From assembly GCA_016715205.1 (NCBI GenBank), contig JADKBC010000016.1:32883-96882 (forward strand): DNA of 64,000 nucleotides, in the 5' to 3' direction. This document shows positions 51,582 through 61,268 of the stretch, one piece after another. Each line of letters starts with the position of its first letter. Position 1 is the stretch's first letter. The notes beneath the pieces were generated by a model. The model was not told where the DNA came from and did no database searches. It saw nothing but the letters and a program-made list of their open reading frames with translations. The DNA is from Holophaga sp. Its GTDB lineage: Bacteria; Acidobacteriota; Holophagae; Holophagales; Holophagaceae. Position numbers and translations under genes: made by a program.

Positions 51582-52781
51582 ATGCCTGCATTTGTATGGA
51601 AGGGCAAAAATCGGCTAGGCGAGGTTCAGGAAGGCGTGATTGTTGCCGACACCAGAGACCAAGCCTCGGCAACCTTGAAGCGCAATGGCCTCCAAGTCCT
51701 GTCGATTAAGACCCAAGCCACCGCCACCAAGGGCTTCGGAAAAGTGAAGGCGAGGGATCTCGCCATTTTTACCCGGCAATTCAGCGTGATGATCGACGCG
51801 GGCCTACCCCTTGTGCAGTGTCTGGAGATTTTGGCCGCCCAGCAGCCCGACAAAGGCTTCCAGAAGATTATCGAGAGTGTGCGAGGGGATGTGGAGCGAG
51901 GCGCCACCCTTCAGGCCGCCTTGGCCAAACACCCCAAAGCCTTCAGCGATCTTTACGTGAACATGGTGGGCGCAGGCGAAGCGGGCGGCATCCTGGATGT
52001 CATCCTGCAGCGCCTTTCAATCTACATCGAAAAGGCAGTGAAATTGACCAGCAAGGTCAAGGGCGCCATGACTTACCCCATCGTTGTCATAACGCTGGCG
52101 ATCACGGTGGTAACCATCATCATGGTCAAGGTCATCCCGGTCTTTTCTCAGATGTATGAGGGCATGGGTAGTAGCCTGCCCTTCCCCACGATTGTCTGCA
52201 TCGCGATTTCGAATGTATTGATCAACTATTTCTATATCGTTGGCATTTTTGTCGCCTTGATCGTCATTGGGCTTCGGCAGTACTACAAAACGATTAACGG
52301 CCATTTGCAGATGGATGCGCTTTTCCTGAAAATTCCTGTCCTTGGGGATATTCTGCGAAAGACCGCCGTGGCGCGCTTTTGCCGCACCCTTGGCACTCTG
52401 ACCAGTTCTGGTGTGCCCATTCTGGAAGGCATGGACATCACGGCCCGCACCTCTGGCAACATGGTGATTCAGAACGCCATTCTCAAGGCAAAGGATGCTG
52501 TGGAGCAGGGTCGTAACATCGCCACACCCCTAGCGGAAACGAAGGTTTTCCCGCCCATGGTGGTTCAGATGGTGGGCGTGGGCGAAGCAACCGGGGCCTT
52601 GGATGCCATGCTCTCCAAGGTGGCGGATTTCTACGAAGACGAAGTTGACAACGCCGTTTCTGCGCTTACCGCGCTCATGGAACCACTGATCATTGCGGTG
52701 TTGGGCGGCATCATCGGTTTCATCGTGGTCGCCATGTATATGCCGATCTTCAACCTTGCCAACGTGATGGGCAAGGACTGA
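51582..52781 (+). CDS. pilC: Type IV pilus inner-membrane platform protein PilC
   Basis: 399 aa of the GspF/PilC family with two F-domains, each followed by membrane helices (about 165-190, 205-235 and 365-390). It starts PAFVWKGKNRLGEVQEG, typical of the family, and has VNMVGAGEAGG and VQMVGVGEATGALD. It anchors the PilB/PilT motors. Pilin genes are not in the window. Confidence 0.93.
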   Translation: MPAFVWKGKNRLGEVQEGVIVADTRDQASATLKRNGLQVLSIKTQATATKGFGKVKARDLAIFTRQFSVMIDAGLPLVQCLEILAAQQPDKGFQKIIESVRGDVERGATLQAALAKHPKAFSDLYVNMVGAGEAGGILDVILQRLSIYIEKAVKLTSKVKGAMTYPIVVITLAITVVTIIMVKVIPVFSQMYEGMGSSLPFPTIVCIAISNVLINYFYIVGIFVALIVIGLRQYYKTINGHLQMDALFLKIPVLGDILRKTAVARFCRTLGTLTSSGVPILEGMDITARTSGNMVIQNAILKAKDAVEQGRNIATPLAETKVFPPMVVQMVGVGEATGALDAMLSKVADFYEDEVDNAVSALTALMEPLIIAVLGGIIGFIVVAMYMPIFNLANVMGKD

Positions 52782-52796
52782 ACGAAATCTAACTCA

Positions 52797-54359
52797 CTAC
52801 CAAACGAATGGCCCGATCTTCCACTGGGGACGATTGGGCCTTTCGCTTAGCACCTGGCCCAGGTTCAAGGTGAATTGGGTTTGCTGAAGCATGCCCCGGA
52901 GATCCCAGGTGGGGTCATAACGGTCTGCGGGCTTGTGGTACTGCTTGGCTACGTAGCCCTTGGCCTTGGCCGCATCCTTCATGTCCTGGAAATCCCACCC
53001 CCCATCCAGAGAAAAGCCCGGAGAAAAGGCTGGAACACCCGCTTTGATGAAGGGGAAGTGGTCGGATCGGAAGAAGAGTCCCGAGGGGTCTGGCCGGGTG
53101 GGTGTAACCGATAGCCCCATTCCCTTGGCAACCTCCACGGCCAGATCGTGCAGGGTGCTGCCCTCCGAGCCCGCCAGCCCAATATCCCGCGTGGGTCCGG
53201 CGAAATTCAGGCTTTCCAGGTTGATGGCAGCGGCTATTCGATCGATGGGCCACAGGGGATGGGCCAAAAAGGCTTCCGTCCCCAAAAGGCCATGCTCCTC
53301 CGCGCAGGGAAACAAGAACATCTGGCTGCGGGAACTGGGTTTCCCCGCCAGCGCCTGGGCAATGGCCAGAACCCCAGCGCAGCCCGAGGCGTTATCCACG
53401 GCCCCGTTGAAATATTTGCCACTGACCGAATCCAGGCCCAAGTGATCCCAATGGGCGGAATAGATCACCAATTCCTTTGCTAACACCGGGTCGGTGCCGG
53501 GAAGAATTCCTGCCACGTTCATATCTTCAAAGTGCCGAACTGCGCTGTTCACGGTCCCCCGGAGTCGCAATCCAGCCATTGGAATCGGCTGAAACGATTT
53601 TTCATCCGCCTGCCGGGAAAGGGCATCAAGATCCATTCCTGCCGCTTGGAATAGTTTTCGAGCTGCGGTGTTGGAAAGCCAACCCTGCAGGCCGGCACCT
53701 GGCGCAGCGGGGTCCAACTGGAACCGTTCCGTGGTCCATCCAGCTCGCACCACGCTCCAGTCATAGCCTGCGCGAACCGCATCGTGGATCAACAGAATGC
53801 CCGCCGCGCCGCGCCGTCGAGCCTCGGCCAGCTTGTAGCCCCACCGGCCCGCCAAATGACCAGGCGTGCAGCAACCTTCCTTTTGATCGGGGCGGTCCCC
53901 CACCATGGCCACGAGAATTTTGCCCCGGACATCCATTCCCTTAAAATCGTCGCGGTCCCCAAGCGAAATGCCATGGCCCACAAAGAGAAAGGGAGCATCC
54001 ACGCCCAAGGCCGGCACTGCGACGCCAGACCCGGCCACATAGTCCGCCTCAACCGATAAAGGGATGGCGCCCGCCGGGCCCGCAAATTCCAATTTAGTCG
54101 TGGGCAGGGTCCGGGTGCCTACCATTTTCACCGCCTGCACGAAGGAATCCCCATTGGCGGGCTGCAGTCCCAGTGCCTGTAATTGGGCTTCCAAGTAGCG
54201 CACCGCCAACCGGCCACCCCGGGACCCGGTACCCCGCCCTTCCAGCTGATCATCCGCCAAAAAGGAGAGATGGGCGCGGAGCGGAGCCTCCTGCACCACG
54301 GGAGGCTGGGCAAGTAGCGATAGGGAAGCCACCCAAACCAGAAGCCACACACGATTCAT
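52797..54359 (-). CDS. Secreted M28-family zinc aminopeptidase with PA domain
   Basis: 520 aa. Signal peptide (MNRVWLLVWVASLSLLA); a PA insert domain (about 130-240); and an M28 peptidase core with metal ligands in YSAHWDHLG, GAVDNASG, CAEEHGLLG and RSDHFPF. It likely trims peptides outside the cytoplasm, feeding amino-acid catabolism. Convergent with pilC. ATG 54359 has AGGGGG upstream. Confidence 0.9.
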   Translation of the reverse strand: MNRVWLLVWVASLSLLAQPPVVQEAPLRAHLSFLADDQLEGRGTGSRGGRLAVRYLEAQLQALGLQPANGDSFVQAVKMVGTRTLPTTKLEFAGPAGAIPLSVEADYVAGSGVAVPALGVDAPFLFVGHGISLGDRDDFKGMDVRGKILVAMVGDRPDQKEGCCTPGHLAGRWGYKLAEARRRGAAGILLIHDAVRAGYDWSVVRAGWTTERFQLDPAAPGAGLQGWLSNTAARKLFQAAGMDLDALSRQADEKSFQPIPMAGLRLRGTVNSAVRHFEDMNVAGILPGTDPVLAKELVIYSAHWDHLGLDSVSGKYFNGAVDNASGCAGVLAIAQALAGKPSSRSQMFLFPCAEEHGLLGTEAFLAHPLWPIDRIAAAINLESLNFAGPTRDIGLAGSEGSTLHDLAVEVAKGMGLSVTPTRPDPSGLFFRSDHFPFIKAGVPAFSPGFSLDGGWDFQDMKDAAKAKGYVAKQYHKPADRYDPTWDLRGMLQQTQFTLNLGQVLSERPNRPQWKIGPFVW

Positions 54360-54386
54360 GCAATCCCCCTAACCGTTTTCATTCCA

Positions 54387-55667
54387 TCAAGCTCGAACCA
54401 AGGCAAAGGCCTGAAACCCCTCGCCATCCCAACGCAAGGGGTCAGGCCTGAAAAGGGACGTGGCACCGTCTTGATCACCAAAGACAGACGCCCATAGCGC
54501 TGCGGGCCTGAGGTCCGCATGCGCTTCCAGGACGCCCGTGTAATGGGCCGCCCCCTCCTGAGGCAGCCAAGAACAGACCGCATAGATCAACAGCCCGCCT
54601 GGGGCAAGGCGCGGAATGGCGGCTTCCAACAAAGCCCGCTGATTGCGCACAAGGCGAACCATATCCAGCCGATCCCCAATCCAGGCCAGCTCAGGATGTT
54701 TGCGAAGGGTGCCGGAGCCCGAACAGGGCGCGTCCAACAATATGAGATCGAAGGTTCCCTCGGTATCCCGCAACCAGGCCACGGATTCGGCCACTTCCAC
54801 CTGGGCGGCGACCCGGCGTACGGAAAGGTTTTCCTCCAGTCGCCTAGCCCGGCGGGCATCGGCTTCCAGCGCCACCAGCTTGGCCTGGGGCCAACGGCGG
54901 GCCAGGGCGGTTGTCTTGCCACCTGGTGCCGCGCAGGCATCCAGAATCCGCTGGGGAGGCTGATCCCACGCGAAGGCCATCAAGGCCTGGGAGCTGAGGT
55001 CCTGCACCATTCCGGCCCCGGAACGCAACCACTCCCGAGGGAAGGTTGCCTCGGGGGTCAGGCGCAGAGCCTCCGAAAAAACGGGATCAGGCTCCAAACC
55101 TTCGGGTAACGGCTCGTTTCCAAGGGCTTTGAACCAGGGACGCGGCGGCCGCTGCAGCGCGCGCCAGAGCTCTTCCAGATGAGTTTCCATTTTACGGGGG
55201 GCCAACGCGGCCGACAGGGCCATCTCCACAAAGGGCGAACGGTCCAGGGCCGCAGGCAAACCATCCAACTGGGCCCGCAGGCCTTCGCGATCCTTGGAGG
55301 CTTGGCGCAGCAGGGCATTGGTCAGGCCTTTGTGGGCAGGAAAACCAAGGGCCGGGTCCGCCGCCAGCAGCACGGATTCATTCACCGCCGCATGGGCCGA
55401 CACACCGGGCAGCCACGCCAACTGCGCCAAGCCCATGGCAATGGCCGTGTGGCTACCAAGGGGCAGGCCGCGATCCGGGGTTTTCAAGCGGGGCTTGATC
55501 CAGGCATAGAGGCGGCCCCAATGCCGCAGACAAAGCCCCAAAATGGCCTGGGCCAGCGCGGCATCTTCCGAAGAAAGGCCCTCATCCCAGGACTCGGGCA
55601 CCCGGTACGAGCGTCCAAATACACCCTGAAGGGCAACGGCGGTGCGGCGGCGGCTTTCGGTCAGCAT
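54387..55667 (-). CDS. rsmB: RsmB-type rRNA cytosine-C5 methyltransferase
   Basis: 426 aa. A NusB-like helical N-terminal domain (about 1-140) and a Rossmann methyltransferase domain with LDACAAPGGKTTALA (SAM) and the catalytic DAPCSGSGTLRKHPE. The pairing of NusB and NOL1/NOP2 domains is that of RsmB, which methylates C967 of 16S rRNA. Divergent from hslO with only 50 bp between the starts. Confidence 0.87.
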   Translation of the reverse strand: MLTESRRRTAVALQGVFGRSYRVPESWDEGLSSEDAALAQAILGLCLRHWGRLYAWIKPRLKTPDRGLPLGSHTAIAMGLAQLAWLPGVSAHAAVNESVLLAADPALGFPAHKGLTNALLRQASKDREGLRAQLDGLPAALDRSPFVEMALSAALAPRKMETHLEELWRALQRPPRPWFKALGNEPLPEGLEPDPVFSEALRLTPEATFPREWLRSGAGMVQDLSSQALMAFAWDQPPQRILDACAAPGGKTTALARRWPQAKLVALEADARRARRLEENLSVRRVAAQVEVAESVAWLRDTEGTFDLILLDAPCSGSGTLRKHPELAWIGDRLDMVRLVRNQRALLEAAIPRLAPGGLLIYAVCSWLPQEGAAHYTGVLEAHADLRPAALWASVFGDQDGATSLFRPDPLRWDGEGFQAFALVRA

Positions 55668-55705
55668 GGCCTTGAGGGTACCCGAAGCGGGGCCGCTTCA
55701 CCCGC

Positions 55706-55711
55706 TACACT
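55706..55711 (+). promoter_or_regulatory. Putative -10 hexamer (TACACT) for leaderless hslO mRNA
   Basis: TACACT ends 6 nt before ATG 55718 (GGAAAC between). The whole intergenic region to the divergent rsmB start is 50 bp. Confidence 0.45.
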
Positions 55712-55717
55712 GGAAAC

Positions 55718-56557
55718 ATGACGGAATCTCTTACCTCGGCTCAGGTCATTCGAGCCCTCACTTCGGATCACCACATTCGCATGGCGGCCCTGGATGCCCG
55801 CACCCTCTGGGACGGCGTGCGACGCGGCCACCCCTATCTGGACGCCGGAGCCTGCGCCTGTCTAACAGAACTGATGGCGGCGGCTCTGCTACTGCAATCC
55901 CGGTCCATGTTCGCGGAGCGCTTGCAACTCCTGGTCCGCAGCGCGGGGCGCGCCCAGGCCATCGTGGCCGATTCCTGGCCCGACGGGATGCTTCGGGGCT
56001 TCCTCGATGTGGCCGACGACAATCCCGATGGGCCCTGGGTCCATGCCCCTGGCCTGCTCCAGGTGATGCGCTCGGGCGCCAAGGGCGAACCCTATGTGGG
56101 CAAACTGCCCTTGGTCGAAGGGGGCATTTCCACCCAGATCGAGGCTTACCTGCAGCATTCGGAGCAGGTGCACGCCAGCTTGACCGTCTGGTGCGATGCC
56201 ACCACGGGGGAAGTGGGCGGGCTGCTGGTGGAGCCACTCCCCGGCTGTCCACCCGAACGCATGCAGCGGCTGGTCCAGGCTTTGGAAGGACTGGAGGTGG
56301 TTCCTCTTTGGGAGCGGGAACCGGATTTTCTCATCCGGTGGGTCAATCAAGGCGAAGGGGCCACCCGCCTTTCCACCCACGACGTGGAATACCGCTGTCG
56401 CTGCAACAAGGAAACACTGCTGGGCATTTTGAAGGGTTTCCAGCAGGATCGCCTGGACGAGCTATTTGCCGAAAGCGAAACCACCGAGGTCCGCTGCGAC
56501 TACTGCAACCGCGCCTTCACCATCCATCGCCAGGAGCTGCTCAGCGATGGCCAATAA
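55718..56557 (+). CDS. hslO: Redox-regulated chaperone Hsp33
   Basis: 279 aa. The zinc/redox switch is present as CRC (in YRCRCNKE) and CDYC near the C-terminus; the N-terminal domain has the LMAAALLLQ helix and GTPY-like lid positions. Hsp33 is activated by disulfide formation on oxidative stress and holds unfolding proteins. It heads a tightly packed run of genes to folK. Its stop overlaps the next start. Confidence 0.9.
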   Translation: MTESLTSAQVIRALTSDHHIRMAALDARTLWDGVRRGHPYLDAGACACLTELMAAALLLQSRSMFAERLQLLVRSAGRAQAIVADSWPDGMLRGFLDVADDNPDGPWVHAPGLLQVMRSGAKGEPYVGKLPLVEGGISTQIEAYLQHSEQVHASLTVWCDATTGEVGGLLVEPLPGCPPERMQRLVQALEGLEVVPLWEREPDFLIRWVNQGEGATRLSTHDVEYRCRCNKETLLGILKGFQQDRLDELFAESETTEVRCDYCNRAFTIHRQELLSDGQ

Positions 56558-57257
56558 GCCCACGATCACCATCGCCCAGCGCGGGCGCCCCCTGGGATCA
56601 CCCTTTTCCCAGTGGGTGAATTTCCGGCTGATTCCCTTTGTGGCGTTCTGTATCCACTGGCTACTGAAAGCCACCTTGCGGGTGCAGCGCGAAGGCTTCG
56701 ACGTGGTGCAGGGCATGGTGGATCGGGACGAGCGCTTCGTGTTGTCCTTCTGGCACCGCCGCTTGGTGATGATGCCCCTGGCCTATCCGTGGCGGCGGCA
56801 GAATGCTGCCGGAGACAGACGGGGTGTGGCCATTCTTTCCAGCGATAGCAAGGACGGTGAGCGCAGCGCCGCCACCTGGCGCTGGTACGGCATCCATGCC
56901 GTGCGCGGTACCACGGGCCACAGCGGCGCCCAGGCGCTGGTGAAAATGATCCAGATCGTGAAGCAGGGCTGGGATCTGGGCATTACGGTGGACGGCCCGC
57001 GCGGCCCCCGCCAGCAGGCCAAGCCCGGCGTCCTGGCGGTTTCGCGCAAGACCGGCGCGTGGTTGGTACCTGTTTGCGTGGCCTACAGCCGCGCCTGGCA
57101 ACTCAACACCTGGGACCAGATGCTCGTGCCCAAGCCCTTCTCCAAAGTCATCGTCCATTACGGCAACCCCTTCAAGATCACCGACGCCCACGACGAAGCA
57201 GCCCTGGAAATCCAACTCAACGAACTGGAAACCTGGGCAGAGGCTTTCCATGGCTGA
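56547..57257 (+). CDS. DUF374 lysophospholipid acyltransferase-like protein
   Basis: 236 aa. An N-terminal hydrophobic helix (FRLIPFVAFCIHWLLKATL), then an acyltransferase-like core: LSFWHRRLVMMPLAY, VAILSSDSKDGE, and DGPRGPRQQAKPG, the hallmark of DUF374 proteins. Probably an inner-membrane acyltransferase in lipid or lipid A-type metabolism; substrate unknown. ATG 56547 overlaps the hslO stop; queC overlaps its end by 8 bp. Confidence 0.82.
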   Translation: MANKPTITIAQRGRPLGSPFSQWVNFRLIPFVAFCIHWLLKATLRVQREGFDVVQGMVDRDERFVLSFWHRRLVMMPLAYPWRRQNAAGDRRGVAILSSDSKDGERSAATWRWYGIHAVRGTTGHSGAQALVKMIQIVKQGWDLGITVDGPRGPRQQAKPGVLAVSRKTGAWLVPVCVAYSRAWQLNTWDQMLVPKPFSKVIVHYGNPFKITDAHDEAALEIQLNELETWAEAFHG

Positions 57258-57948
57258 ACTTGCGGTAGTTTCCCTTTCCGGCGGTTTGGACTCCTGCGTG
57301 GCCGCGGCCATGGCCAGGGCCGAGGGCTTTGATCTGGCGCTTCTGCACGCGGATTACGGCCAGCTCACCGAAGCCCGCGAACGGCGAGCCTTCCAGGACA
57401 TCGCCGATTTCCATGCCGTGCCCGAACAGCGTCGGCTGGTGATCAGTTTTGAGAACCTGCGCATGATTGGCGGCTCGGCCCTGACCGATGCAAGCATTCC
57501 CTTGCCCGAAGGTGATCTCCATCGCCAGGGCGTGCCCGTGAGCTACGTGCCCTTTCGCAACGCGCACCTGCTGGCCACGGCCGTGAGCTGGGCTGAAGTG
57601 CTGATGGCCTCGCACATCTTCGTGGGGTTCGTGGAGGAAGACAGCAGCGGCTATCCCGATTGCCGCGAAGCCTTCCTGAAATCCTTTGAAGCCACCGCCA
57701 ACCTGGGCACCAAACCCGAGACGCACCTGAAACTCCACGCGCCCCTCATTCACCTCAAGAAGGCCCAGATCGTGGCCAAGGGCTTGGCATTGAACGCACC
57801 GCTGCACCTTTCCTGGAGTTGCTACCAGGGGCAAGCTGAGGCCTGCGGCCATTGCGATTCCTGCCTGCTGCGCCTGCGCGGTTTCCAGGAAGCCGGAAGC
57901 GCCGACCCCATCCCGTACGCATTTATCCCCGACAACCTTCGTGTCTGA
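57250..57948 (+). CDS. queC: 7-cyano-7-deazaguanine synthase
   Basis: 232 aa. PP-loop SLSGGLDSCV at the N-terminus and a four-cysteine zinc site (SCYQ, EACGHCDSC). It makes preQ0 for queuosine from CDG with ATP and ammonia. queF follows, so two successive steps are together; queD and queE are not in the window. Confidence 0.93.
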   Translation: MAELAVVSLSGGLDSCVAAAMARAEGFDLALLHADYGQLTEARERRAFQDIADFHAVPEQRRLVISFENLRMIGGSALTDASIPLPEGDLHRQGVPVSYVPFRNAHLLATAVSWAEVLMASHIFVGFVEEDSSGYPDCREAFLKSFEATANLGTKPETHLKLHAPLIHLKKAQIVAKGLALNAPLHLSWSCYQGQAEACGHCDSCLLRLRGFQEAGSADPIPYAFIPDNLRV

Positions 57949-57958
57949 CGAGAGCACC

Positions 57959-58342
57959 ATGGCCACTCAAAAAAAAGCTGAACCCACTCTGAAAACCCTG
58001 CCAAAGCGCCGGGTGACGGAACCCACCAAAAAGCTGGACACCTTCGCCAGCCCCCGCCCTGGGCGACCCTTCGAGATTGTCTTCGAGACCGAGGAATTCA
58101 CCTGCCTTTGTCCCATGACGGGCCAACCGGATTTCGCCAAGCTCCGCATCACGTACCAGCCCGATCAGCTCTGCGTGGAAAGCAAAAGCCTGAAACTCTA
58201 CCTCTGGAGTTTCCGCAACGAAGGCGCCTTCCACGAAGCGGTAACCAACCAGATCCTGGATGATCTCGTGGCAGCCACCAAACCCCAGTGGATGCGCATC
58301 GAAGGGATTTCCTCATTCGCGGCGGCATTCGTACCCTGGTAA
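57959..58342 (+). CDS. queF: NADPH-dependent preQ0 reductase
   Basis: 127 aa, short (type I) QueF with the motif ESKSLKLYLWSFRNEGAFHE and the catalytic Cys in FTCLCPMTGQPDFA. It reduces preQ0 to preQ1. ATG 57959 has GAGAG upstream; a GTG at 57941 overlapping queC is an alternative. Confidence 0.93.
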   Translation: MATQKKAEPTLKTLPKRRVTEPTKKLDTFASPRPGRPFEIVFETEEFTCLCPMTGQPDFAKLRITYQPDQLCVESKSLKLYLWSFRNEGAFHEAVTNQILDDLVAATKPQWMRIEGISSFAAAFVPW

Positions 58343-58364
58343 TCGCGGAGCATGGCACCCGGAA

Positions 58365-58742
58365 ATGATGCCCCCTCGTCTCGATCTGCCCGCGCTCCTG
58401 GCCAGTTTTTCAGACCACTGGCAGCCGCGTACCATCGGGCGATTCAACGGCAATGAGCTCAGGCTCGTGAAGTTCCAAGGGGAATTCGTATGGCATCGCC
58501 ACCCTGCCGACGAGATGTTCCTGGTGGTCGCGGGCACCATGACCCTGCGGTTTCGGGATGGCGAACATCGGCTTGAGCCCGGCCAAGCGTGCGTGATTCC
58601 CGCTGGCACCGAGCACATCACCCTGGCCGAATCCGAGTGCCAGGCGCTGGTGCTGGATGTGGAAGATGAACCCAACACAGGCGACGCGGGAGGTTCCATG
58701 ACAGCAATGTCGGCTCCCATTCAAAGCGTAATGCTTCCATGA
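58365..58742 (+). CDS. Small cupin-domain protein
   Basis: 125 aa single cupin. Metal motif 1 WHRHPADEMFLVVAG and motif 2 PGQACVIPAGTEH keep His/Glu ligands. Function is not predictable; such proteins can be isomerases, dioxygenases or sensors. Start is ATG 58365 or 58368. It overlaps folK by ATGA. Confidence 0.75.
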   Translation: MMPPRLDLPALLASFSDHWQPRTIGRFNGNELRLVKFQGEFVWHRHPADEMFLVVAGTMTLRFRDGEHRLEPGQACVIPAGTEHITLAESECQALVLDVEDEPNTGDAGGSMTAMSAPIQSVMLP

Positions 58743-59191
58743 TCGCCCTCATTGCCCTTGGCTCTAATCTCGGTGATCGCCAGGGGTACCTGAACGCGGG
58801 ATTAAACGCGTTGCGTACCTTGGGTGAAGTGACACCCTCGCCCCTGGTGCTGGAAACGCCCGATGAATCCGGCCTCGGCCCCGCCTACCTCAACACGGTG
58901 GTGCGGCTGGAATGTCGCGAAACGGATCCGCGCCGCCTGCTCGAAGTCCTTTTCCGCATCGAGCTGGCCCAGGGCCGGGATCGCAGCACCGGCCGCAACG
59001 CGCCGCGTACGCTGGACCTGGACATCATCGCCATCGAGGGGGAACGCGGTGCCTGGCGGTGGCCGCGCCCCGAAGACCTAGCGGTGCCCTGGGAAGATCT
59101 CTGGCTGGATCTCCCCCATCCCCGCGCCCTGCAGCGCGAGTTTGTGATGGCACCCCTGCGGGCGCTGGGCCTGGAATCCATGCTCCATTAG
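58739..59191 (+). CDS. folK: 6-hydroxymethyl-7,8-dihydropterin pyrophosphokinase
   Basis: 150 aa. LGSNLGDRQGYL, GLGPAYLNTVVRLE, and RSTGRNAPRTLDLDII are the HPPK signature. It transfers pyrophosphate from ATP in folate synthesis. Last gene of the hslO run, followed by a terminator. Confidence 0.94.
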   Translation: MIALIALGSNLGDRQGYLNAGLNALRTLGEVTPSPLVLETPDESGLGPAYLNTVVRLECRETDPRRLLEVLFRIELAQGRDRSTGRNAPRTLDLDIIAIEGERGAWRWPRPEDLAVPWEDLWLDLPHPRALQREFVMAPLRALGLESMLH

Positions 59192-59193
59192 CA

Positions 59194-59217
59194 ACCGGGC
59201 CCCTTTCGGGGCCCGGT
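59194..59217 (+). terminator. GC-rich hairpin terminator after folK
   Basis: ACCGGGCCCC and GGGGCCCGGT form a perfect 10-bp stem with a TTTC loop between the convergent folK and S9 peptidase genes. Only a weak T-run follows. Confidence 0.75.
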
Positions 59218-59224
59218 GTTCAGT

Positions 59225-61249
59225 TCACTTGCCCCACTTGTTGCACCAGGCCAGCATGGTTTCGAACCACAGTTTGGCGTTGGCGGGCTTGGCCACGAAG
59301 TGGCCTTCGTCCGGGAAGATCAGCAACTGGCTGGGAATGCCCCGCAGTTGGTGCACGTTGTAGAGCTGGAGCGCCTCGGTGTAGACCACGCGGAAATCGC
59401 GCATGCCGTGGATGACCAGCATGGGCTTCTTGAAATTCGCATAGGCGTTGTGGGGGCTGTGCTTTTCCCACAGGGCCTTGGTCTCGGGGCTATCCCAGGG
59501 GAAGCCGTTGAACTCGTGCTGGGGGAACCACATTTCTTCCGTGGCCAACTGCATGCTCTGGGTGTTGAAGATGCCCGCGTGGCTGATGAAGGCGGCGAAA
59601 CGATCCGCATAGTGGCCCGCGATCCAGTTCATGGCATAACCACCGTAGCTGGCGCCGGCGGCGATCACACGGTTGGAATCGATCTGGGGCACGGTCTTCA
59701 AAACCCCATCCAGCACATTCATGAGATCGCCCATCACCAGGCCCGACCAATCACCGGAAATCTGGTTGGTGAATTCCTGGCCGTAGCCCGTGGAACCGCG
59801 GGGATCCGGCGCCACCACGATGAAGCCTTGGCCTGTGAACACCTGATAGTTCCAACGGGGATGCCAGTTGTCTTCGTTGGAGCCCTGGGGGCCACCGTGC
59901 ACCAGGAACACCATGGGATATCTCTTGGCGGGGTCGAAGCCCACGGGTTTGAGCACCAGCGTATGCACCATGGGCGCTTTGCCATCGGTGCCCGTCGCAC
60001 CCTTGAACCAGAGACTTTCCGCCCGATTCAAGCCCAGTTCCTGGCTGAGGGCTTCGTTGTGCCGCGTGGCGCGGGCGGTGGCACCCGTGGCCAGATCGAT
60101 TTCGTAGAGATCGGGCGGCGTGGCGGAATCGTTCACCAGCGACAGCACTTTTTTGCCGCCGGGCATGACGGTGAAACCTGCGATGAAAAGATTCTTGGTG
60201 ATGACCTTGGGCTGAGCCTGACCGTCCCAGCGGAAGAGTTCCTGGTGGGCCTTGTGGGCGGCGGTGAACAGGATGTCCGAACCAAGCCATTCGAAGTCGC
60301 TCACCTGGGCATCGAAGGTCTGCGTGGTGCGCACCACCTTGCCGCTGGCGCGGTCCATCACCCACAGTTCCCATTTGTCGGATTCAAAGCCGGGCACCCG
60401 CTGGGCACGCCAGGCCAGCGATTTCCCATCTGGCGAATAGCGAGGTGTGGAATCCGCCGCTGGATTATCGCTGAGCTTGCGGATGGGCCCACCCTCGGCA
60501 CTCACTTCGAAAATCTCGTGGTTGGTGCTGGTGCCCTTGCCCGCTTCCAGGTTGCTGGCAAAGGCCAAGGACTTGGAATCAGGGCTCCAGGAAATATCAT
60601 CGCCTGCGGCCACGTGGGCAGAATTGAAGCCCGGCGCATCCTGGGTCCAGCCGGCGGTGAGATCCTTGGGCGCGCCACCCTCCACCTTCACCACAAAAAT
60701 GTGGGACACCTGCTTCGCATCCCGCCAGCTCATCCAGTGCTTGTACATCAGGGTGTCGAACACCATGCCGGTGGCTTTGCGCTCGCCTTTGGCTTTCAGG
60801 TAGGCCGCGTTCTCGGCGTCGTCCCCACTGGGAACGGTGGTGCTGGTGAAGGCCAGCGAGGTGCCATCGGGGCTCCAGATATGCCCTTCGGCGCCGCCGG
60901 AAAGATGCGTGATCTGGGTTCGTTTCTGGGTGGCCAGATCCAGTACCCAGATCTGGTCCTGGGCTTCGTAGGCGAGGCGTTTACCATCAGGGCTGAAGCG
61001 AGGTCGCCCCTGGCTGCCGGGCCCGAAATCCAAGGCCTGGGCGGGAGCTCCGGCAGGCTGGAACCAGATCTTGGTGGTGATGGTGTTGGCCACGGGATCG
61101 GGTGTGGCCACCGTGTAGGCACGGGCACCGGCCACGGAAATCTGGGGATCGCCCACCCGCTTCACGGTGAACAGATCGTCCACCCGCAGGGGGCGAGCCG
61201 CCACCAGGGAAACGGCCACGAGGCCGAAGGCTAGGATCGGAATGCGCAT
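59225..61249 (-). CDS. Secreted S9-family prolyl oligopeptidase/acylaminoacyl peptidase
   Basis: 674 aa. Signal peptide (MRIPILAFGLVAVSLVAA), a seven-bladed propeller region (about 30-400, with PRFSPDGKRLAYEA-type repeats), and an alpha/beta-hydrolase domain with the Ser nucleophile in GASYGGYAMNW, the Asp in VIHGMRDFRV and the His in DEGHFV. Cleaves short peptides outside the cytoplasm. Upstream is an S41 protease on the same strand. Confidence 0.92.
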   Translation of the reverse strand: MRIPILAFGLVAVSLVAARPLRVDDLFTVKRVGDPQISVAGARAYTVATPDPVANTITTKIWFQPAGAPAQALDFGPGSQGRPRFSPDGKRLAYEAQDQIWVLDLATQKRTQITHLSGGAEGHIWSPDGTSLAFTSTTVPSGDDAENAAYLKAKGERKATGMVFDTLMYKHWMSWRDAKQVSHIFVVKVEGGAPKDLTAGWTQDAPGFNSAHVAAGDDISWSPDSKSLAFASNLEAGKGTSTNHEIFEVSAEGGPIRKLSDNPAADSTPRYSPDGKSLAWRAQRVPGFESDKWELWVMDRASGKVVRTTQTFDAQVSDFEWLGSDILFTAAHKAHQELFRWDGQAQPKVITKNLFIAGFTVMPGGKKVLSLVNDSATPPDLYEIDLATGATARATRHNEALSQELGLNRAESLWFKGATGTDGKAPMVHTLVLKPVGFDPAKRYPMVFLVHGGPQGSNEDNWHPRWNYQVFTGQGFIVVAPDPRGSTGYGQEFTNQISGDWSGLVMGDLMNVLDGVLKTVPQIDSNRVIAAGASYGGYAMNWIAGHYADRFAAFISHAGIFNTQSMQLATEEMWFPQHEFNGFPWDSPETKALWEKHSPHNAYANFKKPMLVIHGMRDFRVVYTEALQLYNVHQLRGIPSQLLIFPDEGHFVAKPANAKLWFETMLAWCNKWGK

Positions 61250-61268
61250 GGAAACTCCGTGAAAGGGT

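Noticed and set aside
59216..61234. 672-aa open frame on the plus strand
   Set aside because: Fully antisense to the S9 peptidase, whose catalytic motifs are clear. His/Gly/Ala-rich translation is typical of a GC-codon shadow.
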